NCBI RefSeq assembly: GCF_001649575.2
Contig: NC_051452.1
Span: 3,385,689-3,449,688 of the forward strand
Origin: Kryptolebias marmoratus
Lineage: Eukaryota; Chordata; Actinopteri; Cyprinodontiformes; Rivulidae
Length of the DNA: 64,000 bases
Direction of reading: 5' to 3'
Shown here piece by piece: positions 24,204-36,400 of this stretch. Every line of letters starts with the position of its first letter. The stretch's first letter is position 1. The position numbers were made by a program, and so were the translations under genes. The notes under the pieces were generated by a model. It did not search any database, was not told the DNA's origin, and saw only the letters and a list, made by a program, of their open reading frames with translations.

Positions 24204-27200
24204 GTAAGAGTTTCACGATGGTTTAGGACCCTGTGGTACGCTTCAAAACAAGGCAACACCGCCCTCCTTTCAGGCCATAATAAAAGCAGATATATGGTGG
24301 TAAAGTTGCTGTATGTCTTCATATCTAATCAGAGTCAGTTACTACACATCAACACCCCGAACCTTTCGCTTGCATGTTCTCATCTTAGTGATATTCGTGA
24401 ATGCTTTAATAATGCACGGAGCCATTTAGGCTGTACGTTCAGGCTCTGCAGATCGGGTTTGGTTTTTGTAAAACGACAGCAGCAGGTATTCCTTTCTGTT
24501 CTGTCGACCTCCACCTCCACGACACATTTTTTTATTTTGAAAATCAGCGTCATATTTTCAGCGCGTTGGAGCGAGAAGGGCCAAAACCGGGGAGTTCTCG
24601 GGAGAAAACTCCCCCGTCCTCCGTCCGATCTCACCCCCAACCCAGCCGAATGAAAAAACACCCCCTCCTCTCCAATCTGACGGAGGCTCAACGTTTTCTG
24701 TGAAACGACTAAAAATCTACAGTAAAAAGAAGAAAAGAGGCGCAAAAATTAAAGGAAGTTCGGCGGCATAAAAAAAGAAAACGCGAGCACGGGAGTGAGT
24801 TATGAGTTTCGTGATATTTATCGTGTTGGGACAGACAGGGAGGACTTTGTTGATGAACCAGGTGATCCATTGCTTTATTTTAGAGGATTACTGGAAACAG
24901 AATCACGTTTTGTCTGTCTCCCTTCCAGACAAAATAATGACAAGAGACAGATTCAGATCCAGATTTTGGAAGAATATTTTGAGCATCAGGATATATTTTA
25001 CAACTAAATGATCCTGCATGAACAGGATATAGAAAATGACCAAAACTAAGAATGTGATGTGCCCCTCTGCCTTGTTTTGGACAGAAACTGTTTATATTCA
25101 TGGCAAAAAGGATTTATGGTAATTTTTAGAACACCTGATTGTTTGGTCTAAAAAACGCCTAAGAAATTGTCAACATTTTAATGTAGAAAGTTTATATAAC
25201 TTTGTTGTTTGCTCAATTTGTTCACATGTTTATGAATATTACTGATTATATTTGCATTCTAAGCTGTAAAAACATTTCATTAAGTATGTTTGTGGTTTTT
25301 ACAGTAAAAAAACTAAGAATTTTCCACACGGATTTTGTTTTTGTGTGATTTTAGGTCTGTTGTGTTAATACAGTAGGTCAAAAGTAAAAAATGACTTGAA
25401 AATCACACTTGGGAGGTTGTGCTGAAAAAAATGACCCAAAACATGGCGGTTAAACCACTTTTAGGGTGAAATATGAAGGAAATGTAAAATAGTCCAAAAA
25501 CGTCCAGTTTCACCCTTAGACCCCAGAAGGTTAACAAGGCAACAGGAAACGGGCTCAGACAAACTTCCCGGGGAGGGATTTACTCCAGGAAGCAGTTCAC
25601 GTTCACCTCCTTCCGCTCCAGCTCGTATTTATGCGTCTGAATTTCTTTGCTCTGCTCTAAATGAACGAAAAGGTTCAGGGCAGCCGACGAGTCCAACGAG
25701 TTCTTTGATTTGGCTCAAAATATCCGAACGTTCCTGAAGCATCGGTGTGGTTCTGAACTGCAGTTTGGACAAATAAGAGTCTAATTCTGACCAGATTCAT
25801 GAGTTTAAATGTGACTGCTGCCATCTTGAAACAACCCCAATCTCAAAACTTTGTTCATGCAAACACGACTTTAAAAATATCATCGTTATTAAACGATGAT
25901 ATTCCTGCTTCGTTAGTACAGCTAGCTGCTACTGTTGCTGTTTGTCCCTGAAAATAACCATAACATTCAGTAAATAACCACCTGATTAGCATCATGATGC
26001 TATGAGCAGTTAGACAGAACCGAGTTAAATCCCTTCACGGTTTCTGACAACGATGTCCGTGTAATTAGCCGAGGCTCAGACGGACGTAGCAGTTCATCGG
26101 CGCTCCGTCACCGGGGCCAGCTGGTGAAAAGGCGACGCGGCGCTGTTCGTTGGGACTTTGTTTGGAGCTGATGAGCGGACCGTTATCTGCTGAAGGTCGA
26201 AAGTTGAATGAGGATCTGTCAGACAGCATGTATCAAACAAACGCTTTAATTTATTACATACGAACATTTACTGACGGACCTGATTTCTGAGCAGAAGCTA
26301 AAACCTAAAACCTTTTTTTTTGTTCTTGTAGAAGTTCTTGTCCCCGTGCCCACGCTGGCGTCGCGCCCCCCCCCCCCGTTGTGGACAAATGGCGCCTCGT
26401 GAAAAGGTTAACTGTAAGCAGCGCGACGAGGCCGGGAGGAGAGCGCTGACCTGGCATTTCCAGACGTCTCTATTAGCTCGCCGCTCTTAGCGCCGCTCTT
26501 CACGGCGAAGGACGCCGGGCCAATTAGAGGCTGCAGGACGGAAGGCGTGGGGGTGGGCGGTTTGATAACGCGTGCTGCTTTCAGGTGAACGTGCGACCCC
26601 GAGCCGCGTTGATGCGCCCGCCGGCGTGTTAGAATCCACATTCCAGTGTTTTTATTTTTCTCTCCCTGCGAGCGTTATATTTGCTCCCACTTCAAACCTT
26701 TTTCCCTGACATCATTCCACGCGCTTTCGGCTTTGAAATGGAAATGAATCTCGCCGCAGCGTTTCTTCGGAGGGGCTGCTCGTGATCCACCAAACGGAGC
26801 TTTTGGCTCGGCGTTCGGCGGTGAGGTCACGGCACAAACACGCCGCTCGGGTTCCCGGGTTCCGTTCTGAGCCCGTTTCAAACTACCCAACATAATCCCA
26901 GGGAAATCTGGGCGCTTAGACACTCCGGAGCTGTTTGTATTTGGGGCCTAATTAAAGCCCAACAGTCCTTCAGATGAGCTACGATTGGAGGAAACAAAGT
27001 CAGCAGCTTTGCTCCGTACGGAAACTTGGGCACAGATGAATAATTACTGCAGCCTTTCCTAAACAAACCCCCCCGAGCTCCAGCATGTGACGGGTTTAAA
27101 GAGAGCTTTAAATTAACCTAAATTTAAAAAAAAAAAAAGAGTTGGAGTGTGCCTTTAATCGACTTAACTGTTTACAAGAACAACTTCAGCCGGAGTCGCC

Positions 27201-29333
27201 ATTAAACTAATGTTGCATCACTGATGGTTTGCCGAGGTTCCTCCAAAGGCTTCAGAGAAGAGAAAACATTTACTTCCTCATTTTCTGTGAGTTTTTATAA
27301 AATAATCAGCTCAGACAGTCAGCTTTTGGCTTTAAATATTTGTGTAAATAAATGGAGGAGTGGATAGAGATCGCTCCGCCACCACGCCGAACTTTAGCTC
27401 CATGGCTGTAAAACCGACAGAGATATAATCGTTTTGGTGTTTGCTGACGGAGATGCTCATCCGATGGTTACTCTCTGAGAGTTTCACTCAAATCCATCCA
27501 CTGGCTCATGGGATATTTTGCTAACAGAAACAAGTGTGTGTGTAAAATGGGCTGAATTACAGAGATTATCTTTGTTTGCGGTGAGAGCGAGCGCTGGGCG
27601 TACGGCAAGCCCAATGGGTCATAAATTGTTCTCTTTAACCCCTCTACGGCAAGCCTTTTGTGTATATATTCATTTCATGATTTCGACGCCTGTAGCTGAG
27701 AAGCTAGGTGTGCGTTCTGAGCGTTTCAGTTCTCGTTCTCCCGTTTTAGCGTCGGCGTGTTCCTTTAAACACTTCGCCGATGTTCGCCGGCGAGGCGGTC
27801 GTTAACCCCCGTCCTTGACTTTTTAAATGCAGATGTTTGTGTGGGAGTTCCTGTTTGCTGCTTCTTCCTAAAACCGGGAGCCATTAGCTCCTCGGATCGG
27901 TCAGAATTAAACTCTGTTTCTCCAAACTGAGGTCGTTCAAAGGTCAAACATCGTTCGTGACCTTTGCACAGAACCCTACTTCAGATCATCTGAACTGTAC
28001 CCTGTGTGTGTTTGTGTTTGTTTGGAGCCTTAATGAAATACACATCATTAGCTGTCATTTCTTACGCCTCACTCAGCTTTTAAATGAAGTTTTTAACATT
28101 AAAACAGACAAAAACCTGATCATACAGAAATCAAAACTATATATTGTTGGCTTCTAAGTCACTGTCAGAGAAAACTTCAGTTTTTTTTAAAGTAAAATAA
28201 GAATCAGAGACTCGATCTGAACCAGACTGGAGGGCCGGATGAGATGTTACAGAGGGCCGGATCTGGCCTGCGGGCCTTGAGTTTGACACACGTGACTTAA
28301 AGGGTCAAAGTTCTTTCAAACATGTTATGTTGGCCGGTTAAAGGGGCTCGTTGGAAAGTGTGACGTTATTATCGCTCTGAAACGCGGGTCTGCGCTGGAC
28401 GTAAACAAAAGCTCGAGTTGCGTGATCGATTCGGCTGTTTCTGTCGGCAAACAGCGGCGCTCGGTAGATGGTTACAGTTTTTTTTTTTTAATTTAAGGAC
28501 CTTTGTGAAAAATACCGTGCAGGTTTTGTTTCCAACTTTATGATTTAAAATGTTTAATATTAATGTAATTCATTCAGATTTTTGAGAATTTAAATACATT
28601 CCCTGTTAATGTTGCTTCTTGGTGTTCAGACCTGGTGATGATGATGATGGTGGTGAACCACGTTATTTACTCTTCGTTGGTGCAAATCAGGTGGAAATCT
28701 GTTGACTAATCGCCACAGCCAGCAGAGGTCGTATCACTCGGGTTTCTTTAACATTTAAATAACAATAAGCGTAGAATTCGTGGAATAAAGCGTTAAAGTC
28801 TCACAGGTCTCCGTGAATGATTCCTCATCCGTGTTTCCTGGCGTCTCCGCAGGACAATCCGGGAGCACCTGGGGGAGCAGGAGGTCTCCATCTCCCTGAC
28901 CATCGACTCTCTGGAGGAGAATGATCTGGGGAACTACTCCTGCTACGTGGAGAACGGCAACGGGCGGCGGCAGGCGAACATTCAGCTCGCCAAGAAAGGT
29001 GAGCCGACAAAAAAAAACAAAAAAAACGAGATATCGGATCATTTCCTTTGCCGTAAATCTCGCAAATGAAAAGAGAGGTTTTGGGTGTTTGGTGACGCCA
29101 CGAGGTGATTTAAAACCGCGGGCCTTCGCCGGCAGATACAATGAAGAACGGCTGGAGAGATTCGGGGAATTGACCACTTGTTTCCTGCCTCTGGGAGAAA
29201 AATAATGGGACAGCATGGTAGATAGTGCAGAAAGAAAACCTATTCATCCACCTCAGCCCCGAGGACGCACCGTTTTACAGAAAAAAGGAGATGTAGCTCT
29301 CCGACAGAGGCGGCTTTCGGCAGGATGACGTCT

Positions 29334-29366
<33 letters not shown>

Positions 29367-30398
29367 CGATTCACCTGGAAACAGGAAACAAACTCCTTTA
29401 TGGTTTCGATCAGCCTCTAAGTTCTGACTTGTGAATACATTTTCATACTACGATGCTTTGAAGCTTAAAGCTTCGGATCTGGCTCTGATGCCAGCCTGGT
29501 TCTCTGCTCCGTTTGCAACATTAAATCGCTTCTCGTTGCACGGTTAACTCTCCAAATCTGCTGGAAAACCGTCACTTTGTTCCGGCAGCACGACAACAGC
29601 TTCTGTTTCCTGTCATCGGAGGGAAGTTAAGGTCCGACGCAGATCTTCTGGTGCCTTTCGTGCCGTTTTGGTCCCGCCCCTGGAGCACGACTCTCGCTTC
29701 CAACCACGCCAAATGTTAGCCTCTTTTCTGCGGTCGGTCGGCTCCAAACGTTAATCCGCTGTAGATTCGTCCAATGAATGATCCTTAAAGGGTTCATTGA
29801 AGTCCATCCAGTGGTTCATGAGATATTTGGCTAACAGACACGGACATGGGCAGTAAGAGTTCGTCAGCTGGCGGTGCTCCACCTCGGCCAACGCTGAATA
29901 TTTCCCATCTCATTATTAGATTTATTCAGTTTTAAAAGATAATTGAGGTGAATATGACATTGGTCTTTTAAAAAGTCGTTAAATATTTAGGTTAACTTTC
30001 GTCAGTGTTGCTGCTGGTAGATTACCGGTGGAGCGTTGATGACGGAGCGCAGCATCAGCTCATCACGCCGCCGCAGCTGGGTGGAGCAGAGGTTAAAGGC
30101 TCATCGCTGATGGATGGCGCCGTCACGAGCCGCCTCCGTCTGTGTTTAGGCGTGCGGCGTGCGGCCTTTTAGTGCTCGGCATTCGTCAGCGCTCCGAAGG
30201 CTGAGCATCCGGGTTTGGTGAGGCGTGATGGAGGGGAAGATGATGGAGCAACATCAGACAGGAAACTGTCGGAAAAAAAACAAATGTTTTTGGTTGTCAA
30301 GGCGACTCGGTGGACCTGAAAGCCGACCGGTCGGTTCGTGTTTGTCGTCGTTTCAAGTCTTCCTCTGCCCTGAACGGATCGTAGCTCCAGGAACGAAG

Positions 30399-30436
<38 letters not shown>

Positions 30437-33400
30437 CTGGATCTGTCACAAGCTATTGTTGCACCGCTCGCCTCAGCGTCTCGTCGTCTTCTTCTTCTTT
30501 TTTTTTTTTACTGTCATCATCCGAGCCTCGAGGCGTTAAACGACAGGTAGACGGGCGGTTTGGACTTTATGTGGCGTCCGGATCCAATCACGCCGGGATG
30601 AGCGGCGCGAGAAGATGGAGAGCTGACACGGACGTGGAAAAGAGTGTTTAACAAACGGCGAGTGTTTAACAATAGCGTCGGCAGCGTTGCTTTTATTTCG
30701 CGGCTGCAGGACGGAAAAGTGTTCGCCGCCGCGCGATCTGTAAAAGTCGCGACAACGAGACGCGGCAAAAAAAAAACAGATTTTGGAGGAAAAGTTGTGA
30801 GAACTCATTAAATAATAAACACTGACGCTTCCTCAGGGTAAATCTGTGAAAAGTAAACCCTTGGATAGAGACTTCTGTTTCTGTATTCTGTTTGGAAAAA
30901 GTTGTTAGATTAAAGTAATAATAGTTAGTTTATTTATTTTAATTTAAGTTTTAGTTCCTTCTTGTATCTGGGTTCATTTTGTTGCTCTTTTACGTTTAAA
31001 CACGACACAAACAGTCATTTCCAGCTTATTATGTTCCTCCGACTACCCTAAACGCCTCTGTTTGATTAAAAGCTTCATTTACTTAAAAATAAATAAAATA
31101 AACGATGTTAACATAAGAGTGGCTGGAGCGTAAAGGATGTAATATATTTTAAAACGGGGATGCTCGAGCGTAATATTCAAAGGTCCAAATCTGATTTCTA
31201 GATGAAGTCAAAGGTCAAGAACATTTAGAAATAAGCCAATAAGAAGATCCGTTTAGTTTACTTGTAAACTTTTCACACAAGAATAAACTGAACTTAAAGG
31301 CAACAAGGTGCCGTGAGAACAGAAATACAGAGCAACGTAGAGAGAAAAATGGCTCCATTGGCACAAAAAGGTGCTCCCCACTTTTCACGTCTCCAGAATT
31401 ACCAAATAACCGAAGCTATGGAGGTCTATTAGTGCCAAAAATATATTTGTGTGTCTATGTAAGGCGTGTCTGTAGCATGCTACATGCTATATCAAGTGAT
31501 ATGTAGTCACTGAACACATACGCAGCATGCTACAGACACGTGTTTCATAGACACATAAATATATTTTTGGCACTAATGGACCCCCATAAAGCGCGTCTAG
31601 GATTGCCGTGGTTCCATCTTAATCTCGGGGAGTTTACGGATAAGATTGGCTCGTTGTAAAGTTTGCACCTCTTTGATTGAACTTAATTAATAAAAAGCCT
31701 CGTTTTTTCCTTGGGGTTTGAACAAAGTCCCAGTTTTCCGTCGGCCTTGTTTTATTTAAAGTCGTTCTCGTTCTGTCTCCAACCATTCGGGCCGCCAGCG
31801 GAGCTGATGTACACGGTGGAGCTCGCCGGAGGCCTGGGCGCCATCTTGCTGCTGCTCATCTGCCTCGTGACGCTCTACAAGTGCTACAGGATCGAGCTCA
31901 TGCTTTTCTACAGGAACCACTTCGGCAGCGAAGACCTCGACGGAGGTGAGTTTCACCAAACTACCTTCATTTTTCTTTTCTTTTTAAATCAAATCCCACT
32001 TTTGACCAATATAGGAGCATCTCTGCACACAGGCTGGGTTTGATTTCGAACACCTGGGCTGCTTTTCTTTACACGGCGCTGCAGGTGGCTCCATTTTATC
32101 CGTTGGAGATGATGAGACGAGTCGTCGGCTGCTGAAGAAAAGCCTCTCACGGTTCTTCCTGCTCTCTGTTCTGGAGAATCTTCACCCGCCTCCATCAGAG
32201 CCGTTAAATTTAAAAAAAGCTGCATTTTTAGTGAAGTTTCACCTAAATGGCATCAAAAGGTTTCCACTTTTGGTCAAACGTTCAACTTTATGCGCAGAAA
32301 TAACATTTGGAAATAAAGAGAAGCGATAAAATTAGTCAGTAAAAAGGAAGGAGTTTTAAATCAAATACCTGCATCCAGTGCGAGGATTACGATCTGAGAG
32401 GTTTAATCAATCCAATCCAGATCGAATATTTTGCTAACACGGGCAGTTGCGTCTCTGCTCACCTTTCACAAGGACAGAAGAGCTCCAATTCAATTAAACT
32501 CAAGTTTAAAAAACAAGTTTTAGGCTAATTTTAATTAAAAAAAACAAAGAATGATTGTTTTAAACTGATATATTTAGCAGGATAGAGGTTGTTTTATTTT
32601 CCTTTTAATTCTTTGATAAAATCTTATTGTTATTATTATCTTCATCAGGTTGTTTTGTTTGATGACGCACGGCCACTTTCGGCCCTCGGACCAGACGTTG
32701 CCCCCGTGTGTGTCCGCTCGCCGACCGCAGGTGAACGATCGCGTTCATAGAAGGTCGATTTATTCAAAACGCCGCCCAGACAAAAACATGAACTCTGAGA
32801 GGAGGTAAAGAAGAGAAACCTGGTGGATGAGTCTTAGCGCGAGAAGGCATCAAACTGAGACAAGGAGCGAGTTTTTAATTAACGAGTCTCTGCGGCGAAC
32901 TCGGAGCGGCTGAGTGGAAGCAGACTTATGTTTGTTAAAAGCTGAAAAAATAAATAAATAAAACGGCAGCCTTCGCTCCTCGAAACACCGAGCCCGTCTC
33001 GGACCCGCGGCCAGGGAGGGATCAGGTCCAATAAGACCCGAGACTCTGACACGCCGCGGTCCGTCAGACCTCCAGCGCTCGCCAACGGATTAAAAGCTCT
33101 CGTCTCATCGCGTTGGCAGGAGGCGGTTAACCGAGATCCCGTCTCCATGGTAACCGCTCTCACAAAACAACAAACAAAAACAAAAGGATGAGCGTCAGAG
33201 ATGTGGGAAGTCGCGCACTTTTCATCGATGAAAGCCCTTAAAGCTGGTTGTCTTGGATGCGTCACTCCGGCGTTCCTCTGCCGCCGTTTCATCATGGCCG
33301 CTCCGAGGCCTAATTGAGCGCCGTCCTCCGCCAGATGTAAAACCGGACGCGGCGAAAGCGGGAGAGAGTCGGATGGACGGATATTCGCCCGGAATCGATG

Positions 33401-36400
33401 ATGGTCTTCCGAGATGACGACGCCAGGAGAGGTGGGAGCTCATCAACATGGCCGCCATAAATGTCCGCCCAGCCTGGAAATACGACGCGGCGTCTGTGTT
33501 CACCGTATGGAGAATAAAAGTTCATTTCCCTTTTTTAATACATGCTGCCTAATTAAACAACGTCGCTGCGGTTTGTGTTCCTGTAGAATATTTGCTCGGA
33601 TAAATCTTACGTTCCGTGTTTTGTTTTTGGCGTCTCAAACCCCATCGGTTGCTCGCCGCGTCCATTACTGACACAGATACGCGAGAAAACGCGCCAATTT
33701 TGGTTTAAAGGGCAACCAGAGGCCGCTGCTTTGGTTCGTGGCGAGCTGACTCGAAAGGAGAAGCTCTTGATTTCCAGAGAACTGGTCCGAATACAAGCCA
33801 AAATTTAAATTTAAAGTTTAAAAATGGAGGCGTTTCTGCAGGATCGGCGTCTGTCTCTCTGGATCCTGTTCAACTTCAATTGTGTGTCGAAAAAAGGAAA
33901 ACTAAAACAACTAACTGCACTTGTTCGAGGAAAATCTTTCGTCCGGCTAAGAATGTTCTCTCCCTTAATTTGGAGGAGTTTGGTACAGACGGTACGGGTA
34001 TTTCAGCAGTTTTGTTTGAAAAACCTAAACTAAACTGACCTGAACTTCTGTTTCTTGAGGTGTTTCTTCAATAATAATAAAAAAATGATAACAAAGCCTT
34101 GTTTTGATTCTATTTGGTCTTACGCCTTAATTAGAGAACACTTCCTGCAGCTGTTCCAAATTAAAAGCCCATTTAGCTTTGTGTGCTCTAACTGAAATCT
34201 CTTATTGTGTTAATTCCTGCTGGTGTGTCTTTAAAACAACCAAATCTGTTTGTTTTCCGACGTTCGTACCGTACGGTTTACTCCACCTTGTTTTAAATGG
34301 AGGAACAAATAAAAATAAAAGTTTCTTTTTCCTTTAATTTAAACTAACGGCACAAATTCAGGCCCAGCTTTTCTTCACGGGCAGAAGTCCTTAAAACTCC
34401 GATATTCTCGTTCTGAGATGTTCGTCTCGTTGAAAAAGACGGAGCTTCTCCGGGACGTCTCCGGGATCTGAGGCTCTCCATTATAACTTTACCACCAGAT
34501 GAAATGTCCTCCTTGTCCTCCTTGTCCCCGCAGACAACAAGGACTACGACGCCTACCTGTCCTACACCAAAGTGGACCCGGACCAGTGGAGCCAGGAGAC
34601 CAGGGAGGAGGAGCGCTTCGCCCTGGAGATCCTCCCCGACGTGCTGGAGAAGCATTATGGGTATAAACTCTTCATTCCAGACAGGGACTTGATCCCCACA
34701 GGAAGTAAGCTCTCTCTCATGGCGATGAACGTTGTTGTTTTTGTGGCTTGGTGTTGCTCGTGTTGTTGTCATGGTGATGCCTCATCTGTTGTTTTTGTGT
34801 CATAAAACCGTCATCGCTTTCATTTCCATCATCACGAGTCGAGCTTCTGCGAACCCCTGAAATGAAACAGATCAGTTTACTCCAACTTCCTTTTTTTTAT
34901 GTAATGTATTTTATTTTGGTAGGAAAACTCAGTCACTGATAACTGAGCAGGTGCAAAATTCGGACCGTGTTTTCGGTGCAGAAATACGAGTTTTACCGTA
35001 TTAGCTGACTAAAACAAAGAATTAAAACGTTAAAACGATCTAATTGCTGCTTAAATACAACCACTTATTGTTTAAATGACATCCAAAATGACAATTTCCT
35101 TACAGAAATCTTTAACGTGTTTTAAAAACTTTAAACTCATATCATTTTAGTTTCTATTTATGTATTTATTTATTTTTATGCAAACTAGTACCAAGTTTCT
35201 TGTGGCAGCTGTTTCGTTTAATGTGGCTCCAAGTGAAAAATTAAACATTTTTTCGTGTCTTTAACTAGCCTCCAGTGAAAGATTACCTTAACTAGTTAAC
35301 TAGCCGGATTATTGGTTTCTGCATGGAGCCACTAATAGAAGCTAATTCTTCTAGCTTGTTGCAAACCTTCTGAAACATTTTCAAACAGCTAAACTTTTAG
35401 TTTTTAAATCAGGAATTTGTCACAGAACAGCGTTAGATCATAAATACTTCTGTGACGTTTTAACACCTTGAAAGCGTCTGTTAGCACAAATACGTGTCAA
35501 ACGCTGTTATAATAAATAAATAAATAAATGTATTAACTTTGGAATGAAGTAACACTTAAAAGACGTGGGGTACTAAACGTGAAAAAGAAAATACAGTAAA
35601 ATACAAAATAAAAGTGAATAAAAGTAAAGCTGCCAGGGGTTTGACTTCTATTAACGCCGTTTAATTTTAAGGTCAGTAACTTTACTTTTCCACAGAGAAG
35701 CACGTAAAGAATGTTCTTTAAACTCGGCACGCTTTCAAAAACAAGCCAAATAAATCTGTTTTTACTTTAACAGTAGCAGTTTGTTCCTGTATTTAACTTA
35801 GAAACAAGTTTCTGAGCTTTTTGTCCAAAAGAACCAGCCTGGTCATCATATTCCTCGGCACTCAGGCGAGGAAAAAGGATTTTCAGAGTGTAGAAATGCA
35901 CGTTTTAGACTTCCTCAAAGCTCACGGTGACATCACGGGGAAATATTAGTGCCGACTCTGTATTTAAAGTGTTTTTTAGTATCTAACCTAGAGAGGGAGT
36001 TTAACAGTCAGAAATATGAGTTTTTTTAATTCAAAAGTGGTAGGAAAGTCTCACCTACAGCCTTTCAGTTACGAACTGGACAGAAAAGAGCAGGAAAGGA
36101 GGAGGATTAAGAGAAAACATCAACAATCGGGGATGAATTCATCGCCTGCAGAAAGAAAGAAAAACTCCAGCGTGACAAACAACATGGCTGCCGTAGCATT
36201 ACACGGAACCAACAGCAGCTAAACGCAAAGGAGAAATAAAAAAAGGGAAACGCCCATTCGGGTGTTCTTGCTTCCTGAAGCCGATGGAAACAACAGAACG
36301 AACCTTTATCTGCTTCCGATCTCCAATAATTATGGCTCCTGCGTCCCAGTGACCCTCTGGACCTGAACACTGAATATCTTACCTGTTGCAGATAGCTGCT

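Larger units (their letters stand above)
28999..31798. other. il1rapl1 intron before the transmembrane exon
   Basis: Includes CA microsatellites at 29335-29364 and 30400-30434, a dispersed-repeat piece near 29740-29870, a CpG-rich block at 30000-30770 and the palindrome at 31416-31588. Confidence 0.65.

Noticed and set aside
30169..30539. Frames with Cys-Val or Thr-His runs
   Set aside because: They come from the CA microsatellite; the same applies near 43346, 54480 and 62012.
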